Part shown: positions 25,688 to 33,797 of the stretch, one piece after another
Layout of the letters: each line of letters opens with the position of its first letter
Numbering within the stretch: the stretch's first letter is position 1
Made by a program: the position numbers and the translations under genes
Origin: Acidobacteriota bacterium
GTDB taxonomy: Bacteria; Aquificota; Aquificia; Aquificales; Aquificaceae
NCBI GenBank assembly: GCA_003696155.1
Contig: RFFP01000015.1
Coordinates: 34,061-98,060 of the forward strand
Reading direction: 5' to 3'
Length of the DNA: 64,000 nucleotides
The notes under the pieces: generated by a model
The model's database searches: none
What the model was told of the DNA's origin: nothing
The model's input: only the letters and a program-made list of their open reading frames with translations

Positions 25688-26536
25688 CTATCGTCTACTC
25701 AGAAGCAACACGGAAGGGATTCCCCAGAGCAGGGAAGAAAAGAGTAAAAAGCTGTGAAAGACAAAGCCAAGCTTTAGCCACTCCTTTAGACTCTCTCCAA
25801 GAAGCTTAAGTGGTAGGCCGAAGGCAAACTCGTAGGTCCCCAATCCCATAAAACTGTGGATGGGCAATACAGAACTCAGCTCACCCCCAGAAAAGGCAAG
25901 GAAAGTTCTGTAAAGGTCCTCGTGCCAAAGGTTTAAAAGAATCAGAAAGCTAAGAAACTTAGAAATTTGAGAAAGAAGGGACAAAAGGAGAAGGTTAAGG
26001 CTCAAACCTAGGGTTAGCTCCCTCTTTAGAAAGCTTTTCAGCTCTCCTAGCTTTCCCGCCTTTGGAAGGAATTTGTGTGCACCGTGCATTAAGGGTAGTG
26101 TAAGAAAGAGGGCAAGGGTGGGCATAAAAAAAGAGAGCTCGACCAGAGACAGACTAAAAAGCAGTAGAAAAAGAAGGGAAAGAAGGTCATAAAGCCTACC
26201 TAAAAGGAAATACCACATGGAAAGCTTGAAGTTTACACCAAGCCTTTTTGCGTAATAAAACCAGCTGAGTTCACCGGTCCTTGCAGGAAATATATTGTTT
26301 AGCATAATGTGGGCTGAGTTTATCAAAAACACCTGCACAAAGCCTAGCCCTTTCAGAAGGAGCTTCCAGCGGTATGCCCTAACGACTTGGCTTAAGCTGT
26401 AAAGGAGGAAGGCAAGAAGGAGACTGCTAGGAGCTATACCTCTAAAGAGGATTATCAACTCTCTGAAGGGAACAAGGTAAAGGATTAAGCCCAAAAGTAA
26501 AAGGGTAAAAGAGAGGGAGAGAAGGTATGTTTTCAA
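25688..26536 (-). CDS. Flippase-like (UPF0104/LPG synthase TM) membrane protein
   Basis: A 282-residue protein with seven or eight membrane helices. LLFLLYSLSQVVRAYRWKLLLKGLG, MLNNIFPARTGELSWFYYAKRLG and PIHSFMGLGTYEFAFGLPLKLLG match the lysylphosphatidylglycerol synthetase transmembrane family, which includes flippases but here lacks a synthase domain. Start overlaps the stop of the FAD protein gene as ATGA-like, so the two are coupled. Confidence 0.75.
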   Translation of the reverse strand: MKTYLLSLSFTLLLLGLILYLVPFRELIILFRGIAPSSLLLAFLLYSLSQVVRAYRWKLLLKGLGFVQVFLINSAHIMLNNIFPARTGELSWFYYAKRLGVNFKLSMWYFLLGRLYDLLSLLFLLLFSLSLVELSFFMPTLALFLTLPLMHGAHKFLPKAGKLGELKSFLKRELTLGLSLNLLLLSLLSQISKFLSFLILLNLWHEDLYRTFLAFSGGELSSVLPIHSFMGLGTYEFAFGLPLKLLGESLKEWLKLGFVFHSFLLFSSLLWGIPSVLLLSRR

Positions 26537-27135
26537 TCTTCTGGTGGCACGTCGTGAATAACTACGGGCTTGCCAGCCATACGAGAAAGTATGACGGCAG
26601 CTACCTCTACACCAGAGCCAGCGCAGGATGTAAAGTGGGAAGAAAGACCGGCAAGGGTACCAACAACAAAGAGGTTTTTCTCAACTTGGTAGTCTTCATG
26701 CCTTATCATAACCCTTCCAGGCTTGGGAGACTTGGGGTTATCTATAACTTGAACCTCTATCCCCTTTATGTCAAACCTGTGAAAACCACTTGCAAGCACC
26801 ACGTACTCCGCCTCAAAGAGTCTACCCTGCACCGTTTCCAGCTCAAAAAGCTCTCCTCTCCTTTCTACCTTTAGGACCTCCTCTTCTACAAAGTCTACAC
26901 CACCCCAGTCTTCAATCTGCCTTCTTATATTCTGCAGGAGCTCCACACCCGTCATGGGTTCAATACCTGGCACGTTTTTCAAATAGGCTCTGTGGAGGTC
27001 TGACCTGCCTGTGTCAAAAAGGATATACCTTCTACCTTCCGCCCATTCCCAGCCCCTACCCTTTGAAGAGGCTAGGGTCAAAGCACAGGAAAGACCACTA
27101 GCACCACCACCAACTATAGCAACGTCGTACCTCAT
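26533..27135 (-). CDS. FAD-dependent oxidoreductase, short thioredoxin-reductase-like form
   Basis: A 200-residue protein that carries the FAD-binding half of a thioredoxin-reductase-like enzyme: VAIVGGGASGLSCALTLASS at the N-terminus and the closing FFVVGTLAGLSSH-type motif (NLFVVGTLAGLSSHFTSCAGSGVEVAAVI). It lacks the NADPH domain and CxxC, so it is either a carrier-type flavoprotein or acts with a partner. TATAAT 9 nt before its ATG lies within the palindrome GGTTATATGATTATAACC that overlaps the end of lpdA. Confidence 0.75.
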   Translation of the reverse strand: MRYDVAIVGGGASGLSCALTLASSKGRGWEWAEGRRYILFDTGRSDLHRAYLKNVPGIEPMTGVELLQNIRRQIEDWGGVDFVEEEVLKVERRGELFELETVQGRLFEAEYVVLASGFHRFDIKGIEVQVIDNPKSPKPGRVMIRHEDYQVEKNLFVVGTLAGLSSHFTSCAGSGVEVAAVILSRMAGKPVVIHDVPPED

Positions 27136-27145
27136 GGTTATATGA

Positions 27146-28372
27146 TTATAACCTTAAGAATGGCAGTTCTGATAGGGTTGGGTGGGGTAGGGGAGCCCTG
27201 CTCATAAACTCAAGGGTTAGCTCTCCGTGGAGGCTTAGGACCAGGCCAGATAGGACCTCTTGGGCGTCCCTGCAGAAAACCTCACCACCCAAGAAAAAAC
27301 CCTTCTTGTCAAAGTATAAAAAGAGCATACCCTCTTCCGTATGGTACATGCTACCTACCGCAAAGGGTCTTAGTGGCAGGCTCCTCTCGCTATGTTCTAT
27401 TCCCTTCTCCTCAAGTTCTATCTTTGTAAAGCCTACCTTTGCATAGGAAAGGGGCTGTGTATATAGCACGTAAGGCACTTTATGTGGGCTTAAGTAAAAA
27501 CCCTTACCCTGGGTTATCCTTCTGGCTACGGAAAGGGCCTGAAGTCTTGCCGCTTGGGCCGTCTCCGAAAGTCCGTTTACATCACCCACTGCATAGTGGT
27601 CTTTTACGGAGGTCTCATAGTTCTTGTCCACAAGTATATGACCCTTCTCGTCAAGGGAAAGCTCCACATTTATGCATTGGCTGTTAGGCTTCCTCCTGTA
27701 AAGAAAGTAGGCATCACCGCCTTTGAAGTCCCTAAGGTCTAGAAGGCTAATACCCAAACCCTTTAAGACCTTCAATAGCCTCTCTCTTATGGATGGGTTT
27801 ACAAAGCCCAGGACTTTAAAATCAAAGCAGAGCTCCACAGGTGTACCTAGAAGGGCAAAAAGGGTGGCAAACTCAAGGGCTATGGGGTCATCACCCACAA
27901 GGATGAGCTTCTGGGGTAGCTCCTGAAGCTGAAGAAGGTCATCGCCGTTAGGCTTCTGAGGGTAAGACTTACCTGTGTTTATGATAATGTACTTCCCGCT
28001 TATCCTTTTCCCTTCCACCTGCACCACATTGGGCTCCACGAGCTCCCCATAGCCGTATATAAAGTCCACACCTTTTAGCAGTCTTTCTATATCGTCCCTA
28101 AGTCTCTTTGTGAGTTTATCTTTTTTCTCCTTCAGCGCTCTTAGGTTGAGCTTTGGCTTGCACTCTATCAGGGGAGAGTTATTCAGGTCAAAGAGCTTTC
28201 TTACCTCAAAAAGGTAAAGCTTGGTAGGTATACAGCCCTCGTGAAGACAAACACCACCTAGATGCCCGCTTTCCCTTTCCACTATGGCAACTTTAAGGCC
28301 TGCCCTCCTTAAGAGCTCTACCCCCGTATAGGCAAGTCCACCACCCAGCACCACCACATGGTAGTCAAACAT
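27146..28372 (-). CDS. lpdA: Dihydrolipoamide dehydrogenase (E3), short form
   Basis: A 408-residue flavoprotein disulfide reductase. The redox disulfide GGVCLHEGCIPTK is at about residue 41-51, the C-terminal catalytic His is in LPHPTLSE, and the dimer domain is complete. It is about 50 residues shorter than most E3 proteins. The FAD dinucleotide loop is GGGLAYTG rather than GGGPGGY, so the third glycine is missing, and the NAD loop is VGDDPIALEFATLFALLG. As the last gene of the pdhABC operon (8-nt overlap with E2) it should reoxidise the lipoyl group. It could also serve the glycine cleavage system. Confidence 0.82.
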   Translation of the reverse strand: MFDYHVVVLGGGLAYTGVELLRRAGLKVAIVERESGHLGGVCLHEGCIPTKLYLFEVRKLFDLNNSPLIECKPKLNLRALKEKKDKLTKRLRDDIERLLKGVDFIYGYGELVEPNVVQVEGKRISGKYIIINTGKSYPQKPNGDDLLQLQELPQKLILVGDDPIALEFATLFALLGTPVELCFDFKVLGFVNPSIRERLLKVLKGLGISLLDLRDFKGGDAYFLYRRKPNSQCINVELSLDEKGHILVDKNYETSVKDHYAVGDVNGLSETAQAARLQALSVARRITQGKGFYLSPHKVPYVLYTQPLSYAKVGFTKIELEEKGIEHSERSLPLRPFAVGSMYHTEEGMLFLYFDKKGFFLGGEVFCRDAQEVLSGLVLSLHGELTLEFMSRAPLPHPTLSELPFLRL

Positions 28373-29597
28373 GGGTAGACCTCTTTAGAAACTTTATATA
28401 TTCCCTGTCAAGTACCTTCTCTTTAAGGTGCTTCACAAATAGGGCTCCATGGAGCCCGTTCACAACCCTATGGTCAAAGGTGAAGGTTATATGGGTTTTT
28501 CCGTCTTCTTCTTGCATACCGACTGCTATGATGCACACATGTCCATAAGGAAGGATTGCATCAAAGGACCTTATGCCAAACATGCCAAGGTTTGAGATGG
28601 TAAGGGTTCCCCCCTGCATATCATCAAGGCTTAACCTTCCCTCTTCCGCCTTCTTCCTTAGACTTCTCACCTCCTCCCTTATCTCCTTCAGGCTTTTTTT
28701 GTTTACCCCCTTTATAACCGGGTTGTAGAGCTCCTCACCCACTGCCATGGCTATGCCCACGTTGGAGTCTGGAAAGACAAGGTAATGGTCCTCTCTGTAT
28801 ACTGCCCTTAACCTTTCAAAGTGTTGCATGGCATCCCCCACCACCTTTATAAGCCAGTGGGTAAGGGTAAAGTCCTTGTCCCAAGGTACAAGGGAGAGGT
28901 CAAAGACCTCGTATATGTGGTAGTGGGGCAGGGGAAAGCTTTTAGACAGGTTTGCTATCAGAGTCTTCTGTACTTGGCTTATGGGTAGCCTTTTGGGAAT
29001 GCCCCTCTTTTCCACAAAGGCAAGGAGCATATCCTCATCCACCTTCTGAGAGGGAAACTCCTCAAGGATTTCCCTAAGGTCAATCTCGTACTCCTTCAGA
29101 AGCTCTAAAGCCTTTGGTGTGAACTGTCTTTCAAGTAGAAGCTCCTCTACGTCCCTTGCATGGGTTGGTGAGGGTAGCCTCTCTTCCCTCTGGAGCTCTT
29201 CCAGGTTTAGACCGTAGTCCTTTGCAAGTATCCTTGCGTAGGGTGAGGCAAAACCCGGTGGGAGCCCTACCCTTTCCACCTTGACCTCAGGCTTGGGCAG
29301 GGGTTGAGGTTTTAACTCCTCCTTAGGCTTAGGTGGTGGAGGCTTTACCTCCCTTACCTCTCCTAGTTCTAAAAGGGCTATGGGTTTTCCTACTGGCACC
29401 TCTTCCCCTTCCTTTACTAGTATCCTTTTGAGAACACCGCGCTTAAAACTCTGGAGTTCCATAACCGCCTTCTCTGCCTCTATCTCGGCGATGACCTCCC
29501 CCTTCTCAACCATGTCCCCCTCCTTCTTGAGCCAGCGAACAATCTTGCCCCTCTCCATGGTGTCGGAAAACTGGGGCATGCTTATCTCATAGTCCAT
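28365..29597 (-). CDS. pdhC: Pyruvate dehydrogenase E2, dihydrolipoamide acetyltransferase
   Basis: A 410-residue protein from ATG 29597 (MDYEISMPQFSDTMERG). It has one N-terminal lipoyl domain with the modified Lys43 in EIEAEKAVME, a Pro/Lys-rich linker, an E1/E3-binding segment (FASPYARILAKDYGLNLEEL), and a C-terminal catalytic domain. The active-site motif, usually HxxxDG, reads FDHRVVNG, so Asp is replaced by Asn while the His is kept. The frame is open further upstream, but those 33 codons run through pdhB, and GGAG precedes 29597. It overlaps pdhB by 11 nt. Confidence 0.9.
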   Translation of the reverse strand: MDYEISMPQFSDTMERGKIVRWLKKEGDMVEKGEVIAEIEAEKAVMELQSFKRGVLKRILVKEGEEVPVGKPIALLELGEVREVKPPPPKPKEELKPQPLPKPEVKVERVGLPPGFASPYARILAKDYGLNLEELQREERLPSPTHARDVEELLLERQFTPKALELLKEYEIDLREILEEFPSQKVDEDMLLAFVEKRGIPKRLPISQVQKTLIANLSKSFPLPHYHIYEVFDLSLVPWDKDFTLTHWLIKVVGDAMQHFERLRAVYREDHYLVFPDSNVGIAMAVGEELYNPVIKGVNKKSLKEIREEVRSLRKKAEEGRLSLDDMQGGTLTISNLGMFGIRSFDAILPYGHVCIIAVGMQEEDGKTHITFTFDHRVVNGLHGALFVKHLKEKVLDREYIKFLKRSTHV

Positions 29598-30561
29598 GGC
29601 TCTTGCTCCAGCTGAGTATCTGGGAGTATATCCTCTCGGGTGTGGGTATGGCCAGGAGTTCCAGCCTTCTGTTGTAAGGTATGGGAACCTCCCCACCCGC
29701 TATCCTCAGAGGTGGTGCATCCAAAAAGTAAAAGAGCTCCTCACAAACCCTTGCAGAAACCTCAGCACCAAGCCCAAAGCTCTTTGGTGCCTCGTAAACA
29801 ACCACAAGCCTTTTGGTCTTTTTCACTGAGCTGTATATGGTCTCAAAGTCTATAGGTCTGAGGGAAACCAAATCTATGACCTCGCAATAAAGCCCCTCCT
29901 CTTCAAGCCATTGGCAAGCCTTTAGAACATCGTGAACCATCTTAAGGTAAGACACTACCGTTATATCCTTGCCCTCCTTTAACACCCTTGCCTGAAAAGG
30001 GTTAAAATCCTTTGAGTTTTCAAGGGGGAAGTCCACACCGTAAAGGAGCACGTGTTCTAAGAATATAACGGGATCATCCAGCTTAATGGCATAGAGAAGC
30101 CCGTGGTAGGCGCTCGTGGAATCTGAGGCGCAAAAAACGTAAAGCCCTGGCACAGAGGCAAATAGGTGCTCCAGGCTCTGGGAGTGCTGAGCTGCCAGCT
30201 GTTTTGCCACACCCTGTGGCATGCGCACGACCAAGGGAAGGAATATCTTACCCCCACTCATGTACCGAAGCTTTGCCATCTGGTTTACCACCTGGTCCAT
30301 GGCGAGCATGGCAAAGTTTGCGGTCATGATCTCCGCAACAGGTCTTAAACCCATCATAGCCATACCTATGGCTGTGCCCACTATGGAGTTCTCCGCTATA
30401 GGTGTATCAATGACCCTTTTTGGTCCGTATTTCACGTAGAGTCCGTCGGTTACTTTGTAGTTCCCTCCGTAAAAACCCACATCCTCACCCAAAAGAAGAA
30501 CCCTTGGGTCCTGCTCCATGGCATGGTCAAGGGCAAGGTTTAGGGCATCACGGTATAACAT
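29587..30561 (-). CDS. pdhB: Pyruvate dehydrogenase E1 component, beta subunit
   Basis: A 324-residue thiamine diphosphate enzyme subunit. Visible family marks: LGEDVGFYGGNYKVTDGL, IDTPIAENSIVGTAIGMAMMGLRPVAEIM, AAQHSQSLEHLFASVPG and IEVVDLVSLRPIDFET-like (CEVIDLVSLRPIDFETI). It joins the alpha subunit in a heterotetramer that decarboxylates pyruvate and acetylates the E2 lipoyl arm. The ATG overlaps pdhA by 14 nt, so the subunits are made together. Confidence 0.93.
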   Translation of the reverse strand: MLYRDALNLALDHAMEQDPRVLLLGEDVGFYGGNYKVTDGLYVKYGPKRVIDTPIAENSIVGTAIGMAMMGLRPVAEIMTANFAMLAMDQVVNQMAKLRYMSGGKIFLPLVVRMPQGVAKQLAAQHSQSLEHLFASVPGLYVFCASDSTSAYHGLLYAIKLDDPVIFLEHVLLYGVDFPLENSKDFNPFQARVLKEGKDITVVSYLKMVHDVLKACQWLEEEGLYCEVIDLVSLRPIDFETIYSSVKKTKRLVVVYEAPKSFGLGAEVSARVCEELFYFLDAPPLRIAGGEVPIPYNRRLELLAIPTPERIYSQILSWSKSHGL

Positions 30562-31519
30562 CGGAGCAAACCCCGCAGTAAAGGTCTGTGTAAAGCTCCC
30601 CTTCGGAAGGTTCTGGAGAGTTAAGGGCGAACTCTACAGCCTCCTCTATGACCTTTTCTATCTTCTGGTCCATAAGCCTTATCTGCTCTTCCGTGAGCCA
30701 TCCCATTTGAAGGGACTTATCCACGAGGAGTTTTATAGGGTCTCTCCTTTTAAAGCTCTCTATTTCCCTTGGCGAGCGGTAATCCCCCTTGTCTGCCATG
30801 GAATGGCCCTCAAAGCGATAGGTTAAAGCCTCTATAAAGTAAGGCTTTCCGTACTCCTCTATGTACTCCTTCGCTTTTACCACCGCTTCATAAACCACAA
30901 AAACGTCCATACCGTCTACCTGAACTGAGGGCATGTAATCCCTAGCCTTTAGGTAAAGGTCCTTCAGAGCCGATGACCTTGATATGTGCGTCCCGATGGC
31001 ATACTGGTTGTTTTCGCAGAGGAATAAGACGGGCACCTCCCAAAGGGATGCCATGTTTATGGACTCAAAGAAGGTACCGCTGTTCGTAGCACCGTCCCCA
31101 AAGATGGCAAGAACACCAGCCTTTTCACCCATGAGCTTTCTTGCGTAAGCTGCACCCACAGCATGGGGAAGATGGGCAGCCACTATGGCATTACCACCGT
31201 AAAAATCCATTTTTGGCTCGTAAAGGTGCATAGAACCCCCCTTACCCTTTGAAACACCCGTCACCTTACCGAAGAGCTCAGCCATTATATACTTGGCTTC
31301 TATACCCCTTGCGAGGGCAAGCACGTGCTCCCTGTAAGGGCAGAAAAGGTCTCCCTTACCAAAACCTATTACCGCTCCCACATGCACCGCCTCCTCTCCA
31401 ATGGCAAGGTGTAAAAAGCCCGATATGTTACCCTTCAAATACTCCTCCTTGCATCTGACCTCTAACTCCCTTCCCAGCTTCATAAGGTAGTAAAACTTTT
31501 CCGCTAAGGTCTGGCTCAC
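30548..31519 (-). CDS. pdhA: Pyruvate dehydrogenase E1 component, alpha subunit
   Basis: A 323-residue subunit with the thiamine diphosphate motif FGDGATNSGTFFESINMAS…LFLCENN near residues 145-175 and ALTYRFEGHSMADKGDYRS, which favours pyruvate over branched-chain substrates. The start is GTG (31519) with TAAAAT 7 nt upstream and no Shine-Dalgarno sequence, so a leaderless message starting with GUG is predicted. It heads the operon pdhA-pdhB-pdhC-lpdA. This complex is not what an rTCA-cycle organism needs for acetyl-CoA assimilation, where pyruvate:ferredoxin oxidoreductase works. Confidence 0.9.
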   Translation of the reverse strand: MSQTLAEKFYYLMKLGRELEVRCKEEYLKGNISGFLHLAIGEEAVHVGAVIGFGKGDLFCPYREHVLALARGIEAKYIMAELFGKVTGVSKGKGGSMHLYEPKMDFYGGNAIVAAHLPHAVGAAYARKLMGEKAGVLAIFGDGATNSGTFFESINMASLWEVPVLFLCENNQYAIGTHISRSSALKDLYLKARDYMPSVQVDGMDVFVVYEAVVKAKEYIEEYGKPYFIEALTYRFEGHSMADKGDYRSPREIESFKRRDPIKLLVDKSLQMGWLTEEQIRLMDQKIEKVIEEAVEFALNSPEPSEGELYTDLYCGVCSDVIP

Positions 31520-31522
31520 GGT

Positions 31523-31532
31523 TAAAATTTTA
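31523..31532. promoter_or_regulatory. Shared palindromic -10 between pdhA and the kinase-like gene
   Basis: TAAAATTTTA is a perfect palindrome. On the plus strand TAAAAT is 9 nt before ATG 31538; on the minus strand TAAAAT is 7 nt before the GTG of pdhA. The two start codons are 18 nt apart. Confidence 0.55.
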
Positions 31533-31537
31533 AACCA

Positions 31538-32494
31538 ATGGTTGAGAACCTATCCAAAGAACTGGGAGCAAAGCTTGTCCAAACCCACACAAGCTGGGTT
31601 TTACTTCTTGAGGATGTGGTTTACAAGATAAAAAAGCCTGTAAACTTTGGCTTTTTAGACTACTCAACCCTTGAAAAAAGGAAGGAGAATTGCGAGAGAG
31701 AGGTATTGCTAAACAGGAGGCTCTGTCCGTGGGTCTACTTAGGTGTTATTCCGATAAGTGAGAGGGAAGGAAGTTGGATCTTGGAAGATGGCTCAAACCC
31801 AGTTGAGTATGCAGTTAAGATGAGAAGGGTACCAGAGGAAAGGCTGTTGAAAAACATGCTACAGAGGGTTGGTGAGGAGGAGATGAGATGGCTTGCAAGG
31901 CATATAGGGGAGTTTCATCTAAGGGCGGAAAAGAGGGATGATTTTGGAAGGATTGAGGTCATGAAGTTCAACACCGATGAAAACTTCATTCAGACTGAGA
32001 AGTACATAGGGATAACCATAGAACCCGAGGACTACCATTTTATAAGGGCTAAAACAGAGGATTTCTACAAAAGGTTTGCTGACCTTTTTAATAAACGTAT
32101 TAAAGATGGGCGAATAGTTGATGGCCACGGGGATATAAGGTTAGAGCACGTGGCCTTTTTTGATGAAGGCATATGCGTTTTTGATTGCATTGAGTTTAAC
32201 GAACGCTTCCGCTGTGGAGATATGCTAAACGACATGTGCTTCCTTTCAATGGAATTGGAGCTGGAGGGGGTAGAGGACCTTTCAAAGATTTATGAAGAGG
32301 AGTACAGAAGGGTGGTGGCAGATGAAGAGTTTGACCTTTTCCTTCCCTTTTTTAAATGCTACAGAGCTTACGTCAGGGGCAAGGTAAACAGCTTCCTTCT
32401 TGACGACCCTCACTATGGGGAAAAAGAAAGGGCAAAGGAGTTGGCAAAAAGGCTTTTTAGACTCAGTAGGGAATACGCAAAACTGTTACCTTAG
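31538..32494 (+). CDS. Aminoglycoside phosphotransferase-like kinase domain protein (COG2187-like)
   Basis: A 318-residue protein with a protein-kinase-like fold. VVYKIKKPVNFGFLDYSTLEKRKENCEREV holds the nucleotide-binding Lys and Glu, and RIVDGHGDIRLEHVAF holds the catalytic loop (HGD); IEFNERFRCGDMLNDM has the second metal-binding Asp. In other bacteria this domain is fused to an adenylate-kinase-like ATPase, which is missing here. Substrate unknown. It begins leaderless-type, opposite pdhA, and its stop shares TTAG with the next convergent gene. Confidence 0.75.
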   Translation: MVENLSKELGAKLVQTHTSWVLLLEDVVYKIKKPVNFGFLDYSTLEKRKENCEREVLLNRRLCPWVYLGVIPISEREGSWILEDGSNPVEYAVKMRRVPEERLLKNMLQRVGEEEMRWLARHIGEFHLRAEKRDDFGRIEVMKFNTDENFIQTEKYIGITIEPEDYHFIRAKTEDFYKRFADLFNKRIKDGRIVDGHGDIRLEHVAFFDEGICVFDCIEFNERFRCGDMLNDMCFLSMELELEGVEDLSKIYEEEYRRVVADEEFDLFLPFFKCYRAYVRGKVNSFLLDDPHYGEKERAKELAKRLFRLSREYAKLLP

Positions 32495-33540
32495 TCCATC
32501 CAACGCAAGGTTATCTCAAAGCCTTCTCTATCCTTCGGTTTTTTCTTTATCCTTCCCTTTTTATGTCCTTTACCATCTCCTTCGTAGTAGGCTATGAGTA
32601 TTTCATTCTTAGAGTCTATAAGCCTTGCCCTTTCAAAATATACAATGGCCTCATCTTCTCTGTCCATGTAGAGTAGTGTGATCCCTATTGTAGCATAAAC
32701 TTTCGCCTTCCAACCCTCACCGGGGACGTACTTTAAAGATAGGATAAACCTATCGTAAGCCTTTCTGTAGTATCCGCACATTCCTTCCGCCACACCAAGC
32801 CAGTAAAGAGCTTCAAAGTTTGAAGGATTTTTATCCAAGGCTTTGTTAAACTCCTTAATGGCTTTGCCGCAGTTGCCCTTCCTTAAGTGCTTTTTGCCAT
32901 TTTCTACCGCTTTTTCAGAGGCTACAACTAGACCTGGAGGCTCAGGTTGTGCTCTGTCTCCTATAACTACGGTAGTGTGCTCAGCACAGGAAAAACTAAA
33001 GAAAAGTAGCAGCAAAAGACCCTTTAGTGCACTCCATGTGGAATCACCCTTCTTGTATATGTCCTCTATCTTCAAGAAGTTTAACTTCCTAAGGCTCTTA
33101 TACTCCTTAAAGTTCTCAAGGAAGCTCTGAAGGTGCTCTTCACTGTCAAAGTATAGTAGGTCTTTACCCTCTCTGGCCACACAATAATCATCTTCAGGCT
33201 TTACAAAGCTACCACACACTGGACATCTTGCGCCCCTTGGGGGCTGGGGCGGGGGTTTTATCTTAAACTCCCTCTTTTCCATAAGGGCATAAAAAGCTAT
33301 GGCAAGCACCACGAAGAAGACAAACAGGTCCACAGAGAGTGAGGCTATGGGGCTCAAAAAATTGCCCAAATACCCGAAGATGGACACAAGTATGCCCCCA
33401 ACGGTAATACCCGCAGTCAAAAAAACGTGCTTCAACGCCACACCCTTAAAGACAAAGAAAAGAACAATACCAAAGCTGAACATCTCCAGCAGCCTCGCAA
33501 GGAATATAAGAATGTGTCCTACGTTTACTGGGTCCATCAT
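32491..33540 (-). CDS. Membrane protein with CxxC/TRASH-like domain fused to a TPR lipoprotein-like region
   Basis: A 349-residue protein of unusual make-up. Residues 1-85 hold three membrane helices; then a Pro-rich linker and CPVCGSFVKPEDDYCVAREGKDLLYFDSEEHLQSF, resembling a TRASH/YHS-like metal domain. Residue 170 onward reads LLLLLFFSFSCAEH, exactly like a lipoprotein signal with lipobox, followed by TPR repeats (NGKKHLRKGNCGKAIKEFNKAL…). No standard start codon precedes the lipobox in frame, though an ATG one frame away would supply MECTKG. Either this is a true fusion or two genes joined by a one-base indel near 33010-33040. It sits at the end of the cytochrome oxidase cluster. Confidence 0.6.
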   Translation of the reverse strand: MMDPVNVGHILIFLARLLEMFSFGIVLFFVFKGVALKHVFLTAGITVGGILVSIFGYLGNFLSPIASLSVDLFVFFVVLAIAFYALMEKREFKIKPPPQPPRGARCPVCGSFVKPEDDYCVAREGKDLLYFDSEEHLQSFLENFKEYKSLRKLNFLKIEDIYKKGDSTWSALKGLLLLLFFSFSCAEHTTVVIGDRAQPEPPGLVVASEKAVENGKKHLRKGNCGKAIKEFNKALDKNPSNFEALYWLGVAEGMCGYYRKAYDRFILSLKYVPGEGWKAKVYATIGITLLYMDREDEAIVYFERARLIDSKNEILIAYYEGDGKGHKKGRIKKKPKDREGFEITLRWMD

Positions 33541-33719
33541 TTTGTAGGGTCCTTTTCGTGTCTAATAAAGGGTACACTTTTTATGTTTTTAATCCTATTG
33601 ATAAAATGCTCTCTGTTCTTCTCCGAATAGATCATGCCCAAAAGGCCTGTCAAAAAACTTCCTAAAACAATAAGCCCAACTATGATACCCGTCAGCTTCT
33701 TTTTCCGGTCTTGAGTCAT
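33537..33719 (-). CDS. Small single-helix membrane protein of the cytochrome oxidase cluster
   Basis: A 60-residue protein (MTQDRKKKLTGIIVGLIVLGS…) with a positive N-terminus, one membrane helix and a basic tail. GGAGG lies 8 nt before ATG 33719; the reading frame is open 14 codons further upstream but across the terminator. Placed between ctaD and the TRASH/TPR gene; it could be an oxidase assembly factor or small subunit, but I do not recognise it. Confidence 0.6.
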   Translation of the reverse strand: MTQDRKKKLTGIIVGLIVLGSFLTGLLGMIYSEKNREHFINRIKNIKSVPFIRHEKDPTK

Positions 33720-33752
33720 ATAATTAACCTCCAGAGTATAAATATAAAAAAA

Positions 33753-33770
33753 TGCCCCCAAGAGGGGGCA
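33753..33770 (-). terminator. Rho-independent terminator after ctaD
   Basis: TGCCCCC (33753-33759), loop AAGA, GGGGGCA (33764-33770): a perfect 7-bp stem. On the minus strand it is followed by ATTTTTTTAT-like T-rich sequence (A-run at 33745-33752). It separates the main cta transcript from the two accessory genes. Confidence 0.85.
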
Positions 33771-33797
33771 GGAAAAATACGAAGGTGCACCACCTTT

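Noticed and set aside
27136..27153. Inverted repeat GGTTATA-TGAT-TATAACC as a terminator
   Set aside because: AT-rich stem without a T-run; better explained as a -10 promoter element of the FAD protein gene.
28365..29696. 33-residue N-terminal extension of E2
   Set aside because: It runs through pdhB; the lipoyl domain begins at the later ATG, which has GGAG upstream.
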